From Tamarix chinensis (taxonomy: Eukaryota; Streptophyta; Magnoliopsida; Caryophyllales; Tamaricaceae): a DNA stretch of 64,000 nucleotides. The translations under genes were made by a program, and so were the position numbers. The DNA lies in NCBI GenBank assembly GCA_030549775.1, contig CM060175.1, positions 35,462,318 to 35,526,317 of the forward strand, in the 5' to 3' direction. Of this stretch, positions 47,531-57,000 are shown piece by piece. The number at the start of each line of letters is the position of its first letter. The first letter of the stretch is position 1. The notes beneath the pieces were generated by a model that saw only the letters and a list, made by a program, of their open reading frames with translations, was not told where the DNA came from and made no database searches.

Positions 47531-48009
47531 GCTTACCAATGAGCACCTATTCTAACCGATGCTCCAGGTCGAGACGCTAGAGGATTACATCAAGGATCTA
47601 GACCCTTCCCTCAGAACGGAAGTCAGTCGGGTGGACGCTTGAACGCGATCGATAGGACAGAGACCGACCGCCAGTTTGATGTATTTCCGGGTACGATCAT
47701 CATATCTCCCCTTCCAATACCTATTTCTTCTTATTCGAATGCATCTTTATCCATTATGGGTGCTTCATGGTTGTTAAGGCTAGGCCTTCACCACATGCTG
47801 GTATAAGGACTATTGGTAGTACTCTCTTTGGCGAATATACTCAGTTATCCTCCGATTGTGGCCTTAGTTAGAGACGGGAGAGACTTCTTAGTAAACCTCT
47901 TTCCTTAAGGGGGTTGTTTATAAGTGTTAACAATTTTTCCATTGTATCTGCTTAGAACTTCTTTGCCTTAACCCTAGGGAGATGTTAGTGACTTCGAGGG
48001 CGAAGTGTG
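47531..48009 (+). pseudogene. Gag end, protease remnant and deletion scar of element 2
   Basis: Past the gag stop the same frame continues (SGGRLNAIDR, TDRQFDVFPG), parallel to 4880-4950 in element 1. It then passes a decayed protease start near 47700-47800 that lacks the DSGA motif. The rest of pol is absent. At about 47840-47945 a stretch resembles the leader (TATCCTCCGATTGTGGCCTT, then TTAAGGGGGTTG). The 3' untranslated part, like that of element 1, follows up to the polypurine tract. Confidence 0.7.
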
Positions 48010-48024
48010 TTTTTAAGGGGGTAG
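48010..48024 (+). other. Polypurine tract of element 2
   Basis: TTTTTAAGGGGGTAG, three bases before the TG of the 3' LTR, matches the tract of element 1. It would prime plus-strand DNA synthesis. Confidence 0.88.
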
Positions 48025-48976
48025 TGATGAAATACCCTAATAATCCTATTTTAGGAATTATGGCAAAATAGTGATTTATTAGAAAAAAATTAAGAATATA
48101 AATTACTTATTAAATAGAGAGGGAATGAATTGAGGAAAATAATGAGAAAATAGTAAATAAGTTATTTAGAAAAGTTTGGGCACTCTACTAATTAAAATGA
48201 AAGGGGAGGAAAATTTTCCAAAATAGCCAAAAATAATCCAAAAAGGAAATTAAATTGCTATTTAGATAATTTTGAAATATTCAAGAAAATAATTATATAC
48301 ATATTATACCCCAAAAACATCCTAAATAAATGGTACAAAAATTCAAAACCTCAAGAATCCTTTTTCCCTTCTTTTCTTTTTTTTTTCTTTCCCTTCTTTT
48401 TCTTTCTTTTTTTGTATCCTCTGCCGAGATTGGGCCTGCCCGGCCCAATCTCCTTCTCCTTCCCCTTTTCCGCGGCCCAGCATCGCCTGCTAGCCGCCGC
48501 GCGCCCCGTATGCTGCGTTTTGACCTCAGAGTCGCCGAAACGCCGCGTCACGCTTAAGACTTTATGACCGTTGTCAGCCTACGACGCGATGCTGCGTGTT
48601 ACTCCCATAACCCTCAATACTCCGCGTTTGACTTACGGATTTTATAACCGTTGCCAAACCGGCCGGTTTCCCCCTATTTTCTTTTCCTCCTGGACCGGCG
48701 GTCCAGGAGTCTTCTTCTTCCTCCCTCCAACGCAGGTCTGCAACCTGCCGCTTGCCATCCGACCGTCCTCCCCCTTCCATCCCCGTCCCTTTCTTCCCCA
48801 ATTCGACCCAGCACTCCCTCACGCGTCCTGCTACCCCTTCCTTTTTCAAGAAAATGGCCAAACATACCCTGCAAACCGCAAGGCACGCGACACTGCCACC
48901 ATTGGCCGGCCACCTGCCGCGCCTGCCCCCGCGTGCCATCCATCTCCCCTTCGTCGTTTTCCCCTCCTTAATTGCC

Positions 48977-48984
48977 TATAAATA
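48977..48984 (+). promoter_or_regulatory. TATA box of the element 2 3' LTR
   Basis: CCTATAAATACCCC, in the same setting as in the 5' LTR. It could start transcription into flanking DNA, although the LINE now lies about 2.6 kb downstream. Confidence 0.65.
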
Positions 48985-49935
48985 CCCCTCCCCGAACGGC
49001 CAAGGCCAGTCCTCCCCTCTGGACCTTGTTGAAACCCCGCCAGATCAAATGCCCTATTCGCCACCTATAGCAACCGTCCTGACCACCACCACGCACCAAA
49101 ACCTTCCTCGCACCACCCTCCACGCAACCAAACCATCTCAGCCCCCGTTCCTACCCCGCACGTGCCGCCACAGCCGTGCGAAATCCCTTGCCCAAAAATC
49201 GTCGCCGCCACCTAGCGCCACCTTCCGCCGCCACCTTCTGCCGCCACCTCCGCCGTGATCAACCTCCTCTCCACCTCCCAAAGTGACCAGCAGGTCCTCC
49301 TCTACCTTCCTATACCATCCTTACCCCCTACCTCCTTCTCCACCAACCTCCACCATCTCCCACCACCTTCTTCCACCTTCGGCCGCCGCGTCCACCACCG
49401 CGCCGCCTCCGTTCTCACGCCACCACCCTCATTCCACTCCCCTCTCCCTACTGTCTCCTCCCCCACACTTAAATTTCCTTTCCTTTCCCCCATCTAACCT
49501 CCACCTTGATATTTTCCCTTCTTTTCCTCCTCCACCACTGCCGCCGTCGCCGCCACGCGCCGCCGTCGGACCACCACCAACCCTAGGTGGTTCTCCACCC
49601 ATCCAAACCCTAACCCCCTTTTTATATAGCTGTTACTATTTTCTACTAATATTAATACTAATATACTTATTATTATTATTATTATCATTATTATTATTAC
49701 TTTTATTATTGTTATTACTATTATTAATATTATCATTATTATTGTCTCTATTATTAATGTCTTATTTTCTTACTAATACTAACATCCCTTTTGAACCCTA
49801 ACTTTTATTTTACTTAACTTTAATCTTAATTCTTATTATTGTTAGTATTAAAATTATTAATAATATTACTATTATTACTTCTATTATCTTTACTATGGTT
49901 ATTATTATTATTGCTTAACCTTAATTGGTTGTACA

Positions 49936-49977
<42 letters not shown>

Positions 49978-50456
49978 CTTAACACATTTATCACTATTGT
50001 TAATAATAATACTACTTTTGTTCTTATCCATGTTACTTAACTCAAGCTAGCAAATATCATGTGGTTGTTAACTAAGAAGAGTACTTGAACCTTATTACCA
50101 TACCATTTAACATTAACCCTAACCTCATTACTATGACACTATTATTAGCTATTACTATTATCACTATTAGCAGTCTTATTATTATTATTATTATTATTAT
50201 TATCACTATTTTACTGTGACTAGTGAAGACTAGTATTATAAGAATGGAACTAATGGGCTTAATAAAATAAGTGTAACAATAAGTATCATAAATAACTATA
50301 TTTTGACTACTAATATTTAGTATACTAATTCTAAGGTAAAAACCCTAGTTTTTGTATAAAACCCTTTTTAGTAATAAAAACCCTAACCTTAAACTAGAAT
50401 GAGGATTGATAGTAATTACAAGGGAAACTAATACTTAGCATTTTCCCCTTTTATAG

Positions 50457-50518
50457 GTAACCCCGACCCAAGCCCTAAGGAGTTAGAGGAGCGTGCTCCA
50501 AGCCCGGCGTCGCCTTAG
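50457..50518 (+). other. Exon-like block in the element 2 3' LTR
   Basis: 62 nt between CCCCTTTTATAG and GTAAGG; one or two bases differ from the block at 43312. Confidence 0.5.
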
Positions 50519-50789
50519 GTAAGGACGAAGCTAATGGCCTTGTGCTATGTGTGACATGGATGTGTTGAATGTTATGTATATCATGCTATGTCATGTATTA
50601 TATGATTTGTCTATAACTTGTCTTATTTGTAGCGCAGCTTGGAGATTGAGGTATGTTGTATGTGCTTCCGTGACATGAGTATGACATTTATATGTATGAT
50701 GTTTATGATGTAATATGTTATGGCCCACTAGGACATGCATGTTAAGATAAATGGTAATATGAGCTGGGAACCATCATGGGAGTCTTGAA

Positions 50790-51160
50790 GTTTGTATGGT
50801 GGCATAAATGTTCTATTGTGGTACTAATGATTTCATAGTGGTATTAATAGCTTACGGTGGTATTCGGGTTCATATGGTGGTATTGTGATTTTACGGAGGC
50901 ATTAATGTTGTATGGTGGTAGTTGTGTTTTTATGGAGATATTATTGTTGTATGGTGGTATTCGTGATTTATGGAGGTATTAATGTTGTTTGGTGGTATTA
51001 GGGTTTGTATGGTAGTATTAGGGTTTGCATGGTGGTATTAGGGTTTGTATGGTGGCATAAATGTTCGTATGGTGGTATTAATGACTTATGGTGGTGTTAG
51101 GGTTTACATGGTGGTGTTATGGGTTGTATGGTGGTATTAATGTTGGTATGGCGGTATTAG
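50790..51160 (+). repeat. TATGGTGGTATT minisatellite, 3' LTR copy
   Basis: Same units and order of variants as in the 5' LTR array but shorter by roughly 250 bases, which explains most of the length difference between the two LTRs. Confidence 0.85.
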
Positions 51161-51726
51161 GGTTTTGCATGGGAGTTAACGATTGTACGGGATTAGGGTT
51201 TGGAGTGATTAACTCGGGGGTGTTGTGATTAAGTAGGGTTGGAGTAACTAATCACGATTATTGAGGACAATTAAGGTTTGGGATGGCTAAGTATGGTGGT
51301 TATGGTAAAATAGGGATAAGAGTGGCTAACCGCGGTTGGTGTGGACAACTAGGGTTGGTTATGACTGCTTCGAGTTGTTTGGCGTTATCATGTGTATTAT
51401 CGATTAAAGGGTAGTTATGAATGCGGAATTTTATTGGTTGCGATGTGTAAAGCATAGAGAGAATTATTTATGCATATCCTTGGTGAAAACCTTTTAAATA
51501 AGATATGTTAAGACATTAACTACTTACAGAGAAAGATGTTGAGCCGGACCCAGACCGGTCCACCGGCAAATAATAGTGGCAGTGTATGGTTCTCGGTTAG
51601 GTCTCTCTTCGAGCTCTCCAGCCCCCTCCCATGGTGCTGCAGCTTGTTGCAGACCTTCTTGCTCTATCGAGGACCCTTCTTCTACTTCAGTGAGCTTATT
51701 CTTCCCTTTCTGCCCCCCTCCTCTCT

Positions 51727-53526
51727 TTGATTTCTTCTCTGGTTTCTTCTGTTCTCCATTCTGTCAGAATGGGGAACAAGAGGAAGCAAGCTCGAGCTAA
51801 AGTCATGGAGAAAGCTCCAATCTGTGCCCTGCCTAGTCCCCAAAAACAAGTTCGCTTGTTTGTTTCTTCTTCTTCAGCTGCTAGTCCTGCATTGTCGAGC
51901 TCATCCTCTTCAGATTCCTCCCAAGAATCTGGATTCAGTGAGGCTCGAAATGCCCTAAAGTACTGTTCATCAGCAACTCAAGCTGCTGACCCTGGCTCGA
52001 GCAAAATTGTTCTTCCCTCAGCTCAACTGCAGGAACCTGAGCTGAGGAAGGATAAGGATTATTTGATTACTCCTTCCCCAACCAATTTGCACAATTCCAT
52101 CTTAGTTCCTGCTCTGCAAGAAGTTGCTACGACAGGTCCTGCTCAGGATGGTGGTGGTGGTCATTCTGGAAATTTGGAGGATTTGCCTGAATTGATCTCA
52201 GATTCTGATATAGAGGAAGATGCAGGGAATGTGAACTCCTCTCCTAGAGCTGCTGCTCATTCCCCCTCCCTGCAGGAGGATCCTGCTGTCAATGGGGCTG
52301 CTAATCAGGTACCATCCAATTCCCAGAAATCATTTGCTGACCTTTTTCCTAAGGTGTCTGCCAAGAAATGTGATTTTGTCCCTCCTAAAGGGAATGTGGT
52401 CTGCATCAGTTCTGAAAACATCCACCCAGTTGAGGAATCCTGGGGTGCATGCTTGTTGGGTTGCTTTGTTGGTATAAGTCCAGACAAATATAATCTGGGC
52501 ATTGCTAAACACCTAATTAAGCTCCCTTTTAGATACATCATCCACAGCTCAGGGTGGGTGGTTCTGAAATTTGAGGACTCCAGCCATAAGGATAAGGCCT
52601 TGGCTGGAGGACCTTACATTATTAAGGGCAAAGTGTTTGTGTTAAAGGAAGTGCCAAAGCTGTTTTCTTTTGGCAGAGAAGAATTATCTAAAGTTCCTGT
52701 ATGGGTGAGGTTAGTTAGCCTGCCTATGGAACTCTGGAATTGTGGTGCTATTAGCCAAATAGCCTCACATATTGGCCAACCTATCTTAATTGATGATTTT
52801 ACCTTGCTAAAATCAAAAATAGAATATGGCAGAGTTCTAGTTGAGATTGATCTGAAAAAAGCACTCCCTACAGCCATTAAAGTCCAAGGGGGAAATGCAG
52901 AATATACCCAAGTGGTTGAATATGAGGACTTGCCTCAAGTCTGTGAGAAATGTGGCAATTTAGGTCACTTACAGTCTGTATGTCCTCTGTCAGCATGTGG
53001 TAAACAGGCAGGAGTGGTTAATCATGTTTCTAAAGGGAAACAGCCCATGGTTACAGAAGAATCACAACAGAATGGTCCTTCTAGCTCTTCTGTGATTAAG
53101 GAACCTATTCAGATAAGAAAGAGGAGGCAGAAGCCTAGATCAGAAACAACTCCCCCTGCTAAGGCTGCTTCTGTGGTGGAGATACCCACCCCTGCAACTG
53201 ATGCTAAGAATCCCTCTAATCCTGAACCTATTGGTAAAGGATCAAGCAAGAACCCTGGTGCAGGAAATTCCACTTCTAACCAGGTTTCTGAAAACTGCCT
53301 CCCAGCTGCTAGGGTTTCTCAGCATGAGCAGGGTCTGCAGATTAGGCCTCCCTCCCCACCTGCAGGTGATCCACTGAATGAGGCTATGGATGAAGATGGG
53401 GATTCAGTCACTGGTTGGCAATTGGTATTTGCAAAAGCATCCAAAAGAAAGAAGAAGAAACCTGCAATTTTTAGTAGTCACAGAGGGCCCTTCAGCAGAC
53501 TGGGCAGACCTGCTAAGAATCTATGA
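51727..53526 (+). CDS. LINE ORF1: RNA-binding protein with DUF4283 and CCHC knuckle
   Basis: 599 codons from the first ATG; a second ATG at 51769 (MGNKRKQARAK) gives 585 codons and may be the true start, since the first 14 residues look like UTR translation. ORF1 proteins of plant L1 elements bind the element RNA. Residues 45-215 are Ser/Pro/Glu-rich and probably disordered. About 235-390 is the DUF4283 region (SWGACLLGCFVG, GRVLVEIDL). Residues 406-419 are a zinc knuckle, CEKCGNLGHLQSVC. The tail is basic, with KRKKKK near residue 576. The stop overlaps the ORF2 start as ATGA. Confidence 0.9.
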   Translation: MISSLVSSVLHSVRMGNKRKQARAKVMEKAPICALPSPQKQVRLFVSSSSAASPALSSSSSSDSSQESGFSEARNALKYCSSATQAADPGSSKIVLPSAQLQEPELRKDKDYLITPSPTNLHNSILVPALQEVATTGPAQDGGGGHSGNLEDLPELISDSDIEEDAGNVNSSPRAAAHSPSLQEDPAVNGAANQVPSNSQKSFADLFPKVSAKKCDFVPPKGNVVCISSENIHPVEESWGACLLGCFVGISPDKYNLGIAKHLIKLPFRYIIHSSGWVVLKFEDSSHKDKALAGGPYIIKGKVFVLKEVPKLFSFGREELSKVPVWVRLVSLPMELWNCGAISQIASHIGQPILIDDFTLLKSKIEYGRVLVEIDLKKALPTAIKVQGGNAEYTQVVEYEDLPQVCEKCGNLGHLQSVCPLSACGKQAGVVNHVSKGKQPMVTEESQQNGPSSSSVIKEPIQIRKRRQKPRSETTPPAKAASVVEIPTPATDAKNPSNPEPIGKGSSKNPGAGNSTSNQVSENCLPAARVSQHEQGLQIRPPSPPAGDPLNEAMDEDGDSVTGWQLVFAKASKRKKKKPAIFSSHRGPFSRLGRPAKNL

Positions 53527-56500
53527 AGCTGCTATTCTGGAATATAAGGGGAATGAGCTCTCCCCTGAAGCAAAAGGCTCTTTCTAAGCTCATTAAGGAG
53601 CACCAATGCTCCTTATTTTGCATTTTAGAAACAAAACTTGTTGATATGAAGGTCCAGCAATTCAGAGATGATTACTTCAGAGGTTGGGGTTACTTCCACA
53701 ATTTTGATAACCATCCAAATGGGAGAATTCTCTGTATGTGGAACCCTGATCTGGTAGAGTTTCAGCTTAAGGAGGTGTCCCTGCAAACACTCACAGGCTA
53801 TGTCAAGGATCTTACTTCCAAGAAAAGCTGCACTGTCACTGCTGTGTATGGTCTTTACAACATCAGAGACAGAAAGTTATTGTGGGATGCACTCAACAAT
53901 TTGGCTAAAAGTGTCTCTGGTCCCTGGATTGTTAGTGGGGATTTTAATTGCCCCCTCAATTCAGAGGATAGAAGTGGCATTAGAGCTGTTACAGACTATG
54001 AGACTGCTGACTTCAAAGCTTGTTGTCTGCTTACTCAACTGTCTGATCTCCCCTATTCTGGTTGTAGGTTCACTTTTATTGGCAATAATGTTAAAAGCAA
54101 ACTGGACAGGGCTATGTTGAATGCAGCAGGTTTTTCTTCAGGTTTGACTGTTTCTGCCCATTTTCTCCCTCCAGGATGCTTCTCAGACCACTCTCCTTGC
54201 ATTTTGAATTTTGGCTTGCAGCAGGCCAGAAACAGGCCTTTCCATTTTCTAAACATGTGGTGTTCACATCCTAAGTTCAAAGAAGTGGTGCTAGCCAATT
54301 GGAGGTTTTCCCTCCCTGGTTCTGCTCAGTTCAATCTTTGCAGTAAGCTTTCTTTTCTTAAGAAACATCTGAGACAGCTTCATCTGGATTTCTCCCATAT
54401 TGTGTCCAGAGCTAATTCAGCAGAAACTCAGCTTAAGGCAGCCCAACAACAGTTTATGCAGCAGAACACCCAGTTAGGGTTTGATCATATCTCTGAACTC
54501 CAGAAGAAAGCAAATTTCCTAAAAAATGCTGCTGCTTCCTTTCTGTCTCAAATCAACAGAAACAACTTCATGTTCTGTATGGATCAAAGCTCTCACTTCT
54601 TTTACAGTATGCTTAGAGCCAGGGTTCACAGAAGAAGAACAGTTCAGATTCAGAAAAGAGATGGAACATTCACATTGGAGGAGAAAGAAATGCAGGAGGA
54701 ATTTTTGGCCTATTATAAGAACCTGTTGGGCACTGTCAGTCCCTCTGTAGGGTTTGACAGATCTGTGATCACTTCAGGTAACCTCCTCAGCAATGAACAG
54801 CAGGCCTCCTTGATGAGGCCTGTCACTAAAGCTGAGATTAAGAACACTGTCTTCTCTTTGGGTGATCTGAAATCCCCTGGTCCAGATGGATTCTCTGTAA
54901 AATTTTTTAAAGAGGCCTGGGACATAGTAGGGGAGGATTTTAGCAATGCTGTTTTGGAAGTTTTTAGAAACAGGCAACTGCTGAAAAGAATCAACCACTC
55001 TAACCTGGTGCTCATTCCCAAATCACAGAATGTTGCTAAGGTTTATGATTTCAGACCTATTGCCTGCTGTAATACAGTCTATAAGGTGATAGCTAAGATT
55101 ATTGCAAAGAGGATAGCTGAAAGCCTTGATTCCATCATTAGCCCTGAGCAGGGGGCTTTCATTAAGGGCAGGCTTTTGACAGAGAATGTCCTGCTTGTCC
55201 AAGAACTTTTGAAGGAGTATAATAGAAAAAGAACTTCTCCTAAATGTCTAATTAAAGTAGACTTAATGAAGGCTTATGACACACTTTCCTGGTCATTTCT
55301 AGAAAATATTCTGCAAGCCTTCAATTTTCCCTCAGAGTTCACAGCACTGGTTATGGAATGTGTCTCCTCTACCTCCTTTTCCCTGAAATTAAATGGTAAC
55401 TCTTTTGGGTATTTCAAGGGAGCTAGAGGACTTAGGCAGGGGGACCCCATGTCTCCTTATCTATTTGTCCTTTGTATGGAATACTTTAGCAGGCAGCTCA
55501 AAGGCCTAGCACAGCAGCAGAATTTCTCCTTCCACCCCAAGTGTAAGCAGCTTAACCTCCTCCATATTGCCTTTGCAGATGATCTTATCCTGTTTTGCAG
55601 AGGGGATATAGCTTCAGTGCAGGTACTGCTTCAAGGGTTAGACTTCTTCAAGGACTGCTCAGGTCTATCTGTTAACCCACAGAAATCACAGGTCTTCATG
55701 GCTGGTCTTGCTCCACCCCTGCAGCAGGACATTTTGCTTCTCACTGGTATGACTAGAGGGGTCTTCCCTTTCAGATATCTTGGTGTGCCATTAAATCCCT
55801 GCAAGTTAAGGGCTATAGATTATGAGCAGCTCATTAACAGTCTGTGTGATAAGTTGAAGTTGTGGAAACCTAACACCCTCTCTTATGCTGGAAGACTTGA
55901 AATTATCAACTCTGTACTACAAGGCATAGTGGGTTTCTGGTTTTCAGTGTTTGCTGTTCCTGCTACTGTGATAAACAGGATAGTCTCCCTCTGCAGGTCC
56001 TTCCTTTGGCAAGGTAAATCACCTCCTGTGGCATGGGCTACTGTCTGTCTACCTATAAAGGAGGGCGGTTTGGGTCTGAAAAACCTATCTGCATGGAATG
56101 CTGCTTTCCTGAGCAGATACATTTGGTCTCTGCAGGAGGAAAAAGAGTCTCTGTGGACCAAATGGATCCACTCCTATTACCTGCAGGGCAGAAATATGGA
56201 GGACTTTATAGCCAGGCATGACAGTTCCTATCTTATGAAGACTCTGAGGAAGATATTTCAGCAGGTGGTGGCTGCTGCAGGCTCTGAAGCCACAGCTAAG
56301 GAACAAGTGAAATCTTGGTCTGTGAATGGATGCTACTCTTCTCAGCTAGCCTTCAACCATTTCAGGACTAAAGCTCCTAAATGGAAACCTCTCAAGGTGG
56401 TTTGGGGTATGCATAAAGTAAGAAGATACTCATTTTTGCTCTGGCTCACACTCTGCAGGAGACTCTACACTAGAGATAGACAGAGATCTGTCCAAGGGCC

Positions 56501-56840
56501 TAAGGAGTGTCCTCTCTGTAACACTGGTTTAGAATCACATCAGCACCTGTTCTTTGACTGTCAAATATCTAACAACATCTGGCAGGAGCTCAGGCAGTGG
56601 CTTGGGATTCACAGAGGTTCTATCAACCTCTTTAGCACCATTAGAGTCCTACAGAGAAATACCTACAGGCACCATCCCTTATGGAGGGCTAGAGCCTTGG
56701 CTGTGGCTGCTGCTGTGTACCTGATCTGGAAAGCTAGAAACTCTGCTTTATATGATTCTAAACCTCCAGATAGTGGTAGTGTCATTGTACAAGTAAAAAA
56801 ATTTGTATATAGTGCCCTTTATTTTGGACAGGACACTTAG
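53523..56840 (+). CDS. LINE ORF2: endonuclease and reverse transcriptase
   Basis: 1105 codons, open throughout. It makes the nick at the target and copies the RNA there. The apurinic-type endonuclease spans about residues 1-230, with WNIRG, LETK, GDFN at 139-142, SKLDRA and SDHSP near 221. The reverse transcriptase spans about 475-750, with FRPIACCN, GLRQGDPMSP and the catalytic FADD at 684-687. A zf-RVT zinc-binding region follows at about 970-1025 (CPLCNTGLESHQHLFFDC). No RNase H domain follows, as in many plant L1 elements. The ATG overlaps the ORF1 stop by four bases, suggesting reinitiation after ORF1. Confidence 0.95.
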   Translation: MKLLFWNIRGMSSPLKQKALSKLIKEHQCSLFCILETKLVDMKVQQFRDDYFRGWGYFHNFDNHPNGRILCMWNPDLVEFQLKEVSLQTLTGYVKDLTSKKSCTVTAVYGLYNIRDRKLLWDALNNLAKSVSGPWIVSGDFNCPLNSEDRSGIRAVTDYETADFKACCLLTQLSDLPYSGCRFTFIGNNVKSKLDRAMLNAAGFSSGLTVSAHFLPPGCFSDHSPCILNFGLQQARNRPFHFLNMWCSHPKFKEVVLANWRFSLPGSAQFNLCSKLSFLKKHLRQLHLDFSHIVSRANSAETQLKAAQQQFMQQNTQLGFDHISELQKKANFLKNAAASFLSQINRNNFMFCMDQSSHFFYSMLRARVHRRRTVQIQKRDGTFTLEEKEMQEEFLAYYKNLLGTVSPSVGFDRSVITSGNLLSNEQQASLMRPVTKAEIKNTVFSLGDLKSPGPDGFSVKFFKEAWDIVGEDFSNAVLEVFRNRQLLKRINHSNLVLIPKSQNVAKVYDFRPIACCNTVYKVIAKIIAKRIAESLDSIISPEQGAFIKGRLLTENVLLVQELLKEYNRKRTSPKCLIKVDLMKAYDTLSWSFLENILQAFNFPSEFTALVMECVSSTSFSLKLNGNSFGYFKGARGLRQGDPMSPYLFVLCMEYFSRQLKGLAQQQNFSFHPKCKQLNLLHIAFADDLILFCRGDIASVQVLLQGLDFFKDCSGLSVNPQKSQVFMAGLAPPLQQDILLLTGMTRGVFPFRYLGVPLNPCKLRAIDYEQLINSLCDKLKLWKPNTLSYAGRLEIINSVLQGIVGFWFSVFAVPATVINRIVSLCRSFLWQGKSPPVAWATVCLPIKEGGLGLKNLSAWNAAFLSRYIWSLQEEKESLWTKWIHSYYLQGRNMEDFIARHDSSYLMKTLRKIFQQVVAAAGSEATAKEQVKSWSVNGCYSSQLAFNHFRTKAPKWKPLKVVWGMHKVRRYSFLLWLTLCRRLYTRDRQRSVQGPKECPLCNTGLESHQHLFFDCQISNNIWQELRQWLGIHRGSINLFSTIRVLQRNTYRHHPLWRARALAVAAAVYLIWKARNSALYDSKPPDSGSVIVQVKKFVYSALYFGQDT

Positions 56841-57000
56841 AACACTAACTAGATCTATCTCACAGGTTGTATCCCCTTCTGGGGACCTAGGTCAACTAAG
56901 TTGTCTTGTCATCAATTTTTGTCTGTAAGGGCCTACTACCAGGGTATGCCCTATGATCTTGTATAGTTACTTTTCTGTTAAATATTTACCATCATTTCGA
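56841..57000 (+). other. LINE 3' UTR with a conserved tail
   Basis: It contains AGGGCCTACTACC, then AGGGTATGCCCT, and ends TTTACCATCATTTC. The antisense fragment at 44916 has the same two words and the same end, though the sequence between has diverged. AGGGC and GCCCT can pair. This could be the 3' structure read by the LINE's own reverse transcriptase. Confidence 0.6.

Larger units (their letters stand above)
51590..57000 (+). mobile_element. Full-length L1-clade LINE, both ORFs open
   Basis: It is inserted in the hairpin-repeat module of the 3' LTR. GGCAGTGTATGG before it (51578-51589) and GGCAGGGCATGG after it (57001-57012) look like a target duplication with two later changes. It is 5.4 kb, with a 5' UTR of about 140-180 bases, ORF1 with DUF4283 and a CCHC knuckle, and ORF2 with endonuclease, reverse transcriptase and zf-RVT. 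The 160-base 3' UTR ends TTTACCATCATTTC without poly(A). Both frames are intact, so the copy may be young and possibly active. Confidence 0.93.
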
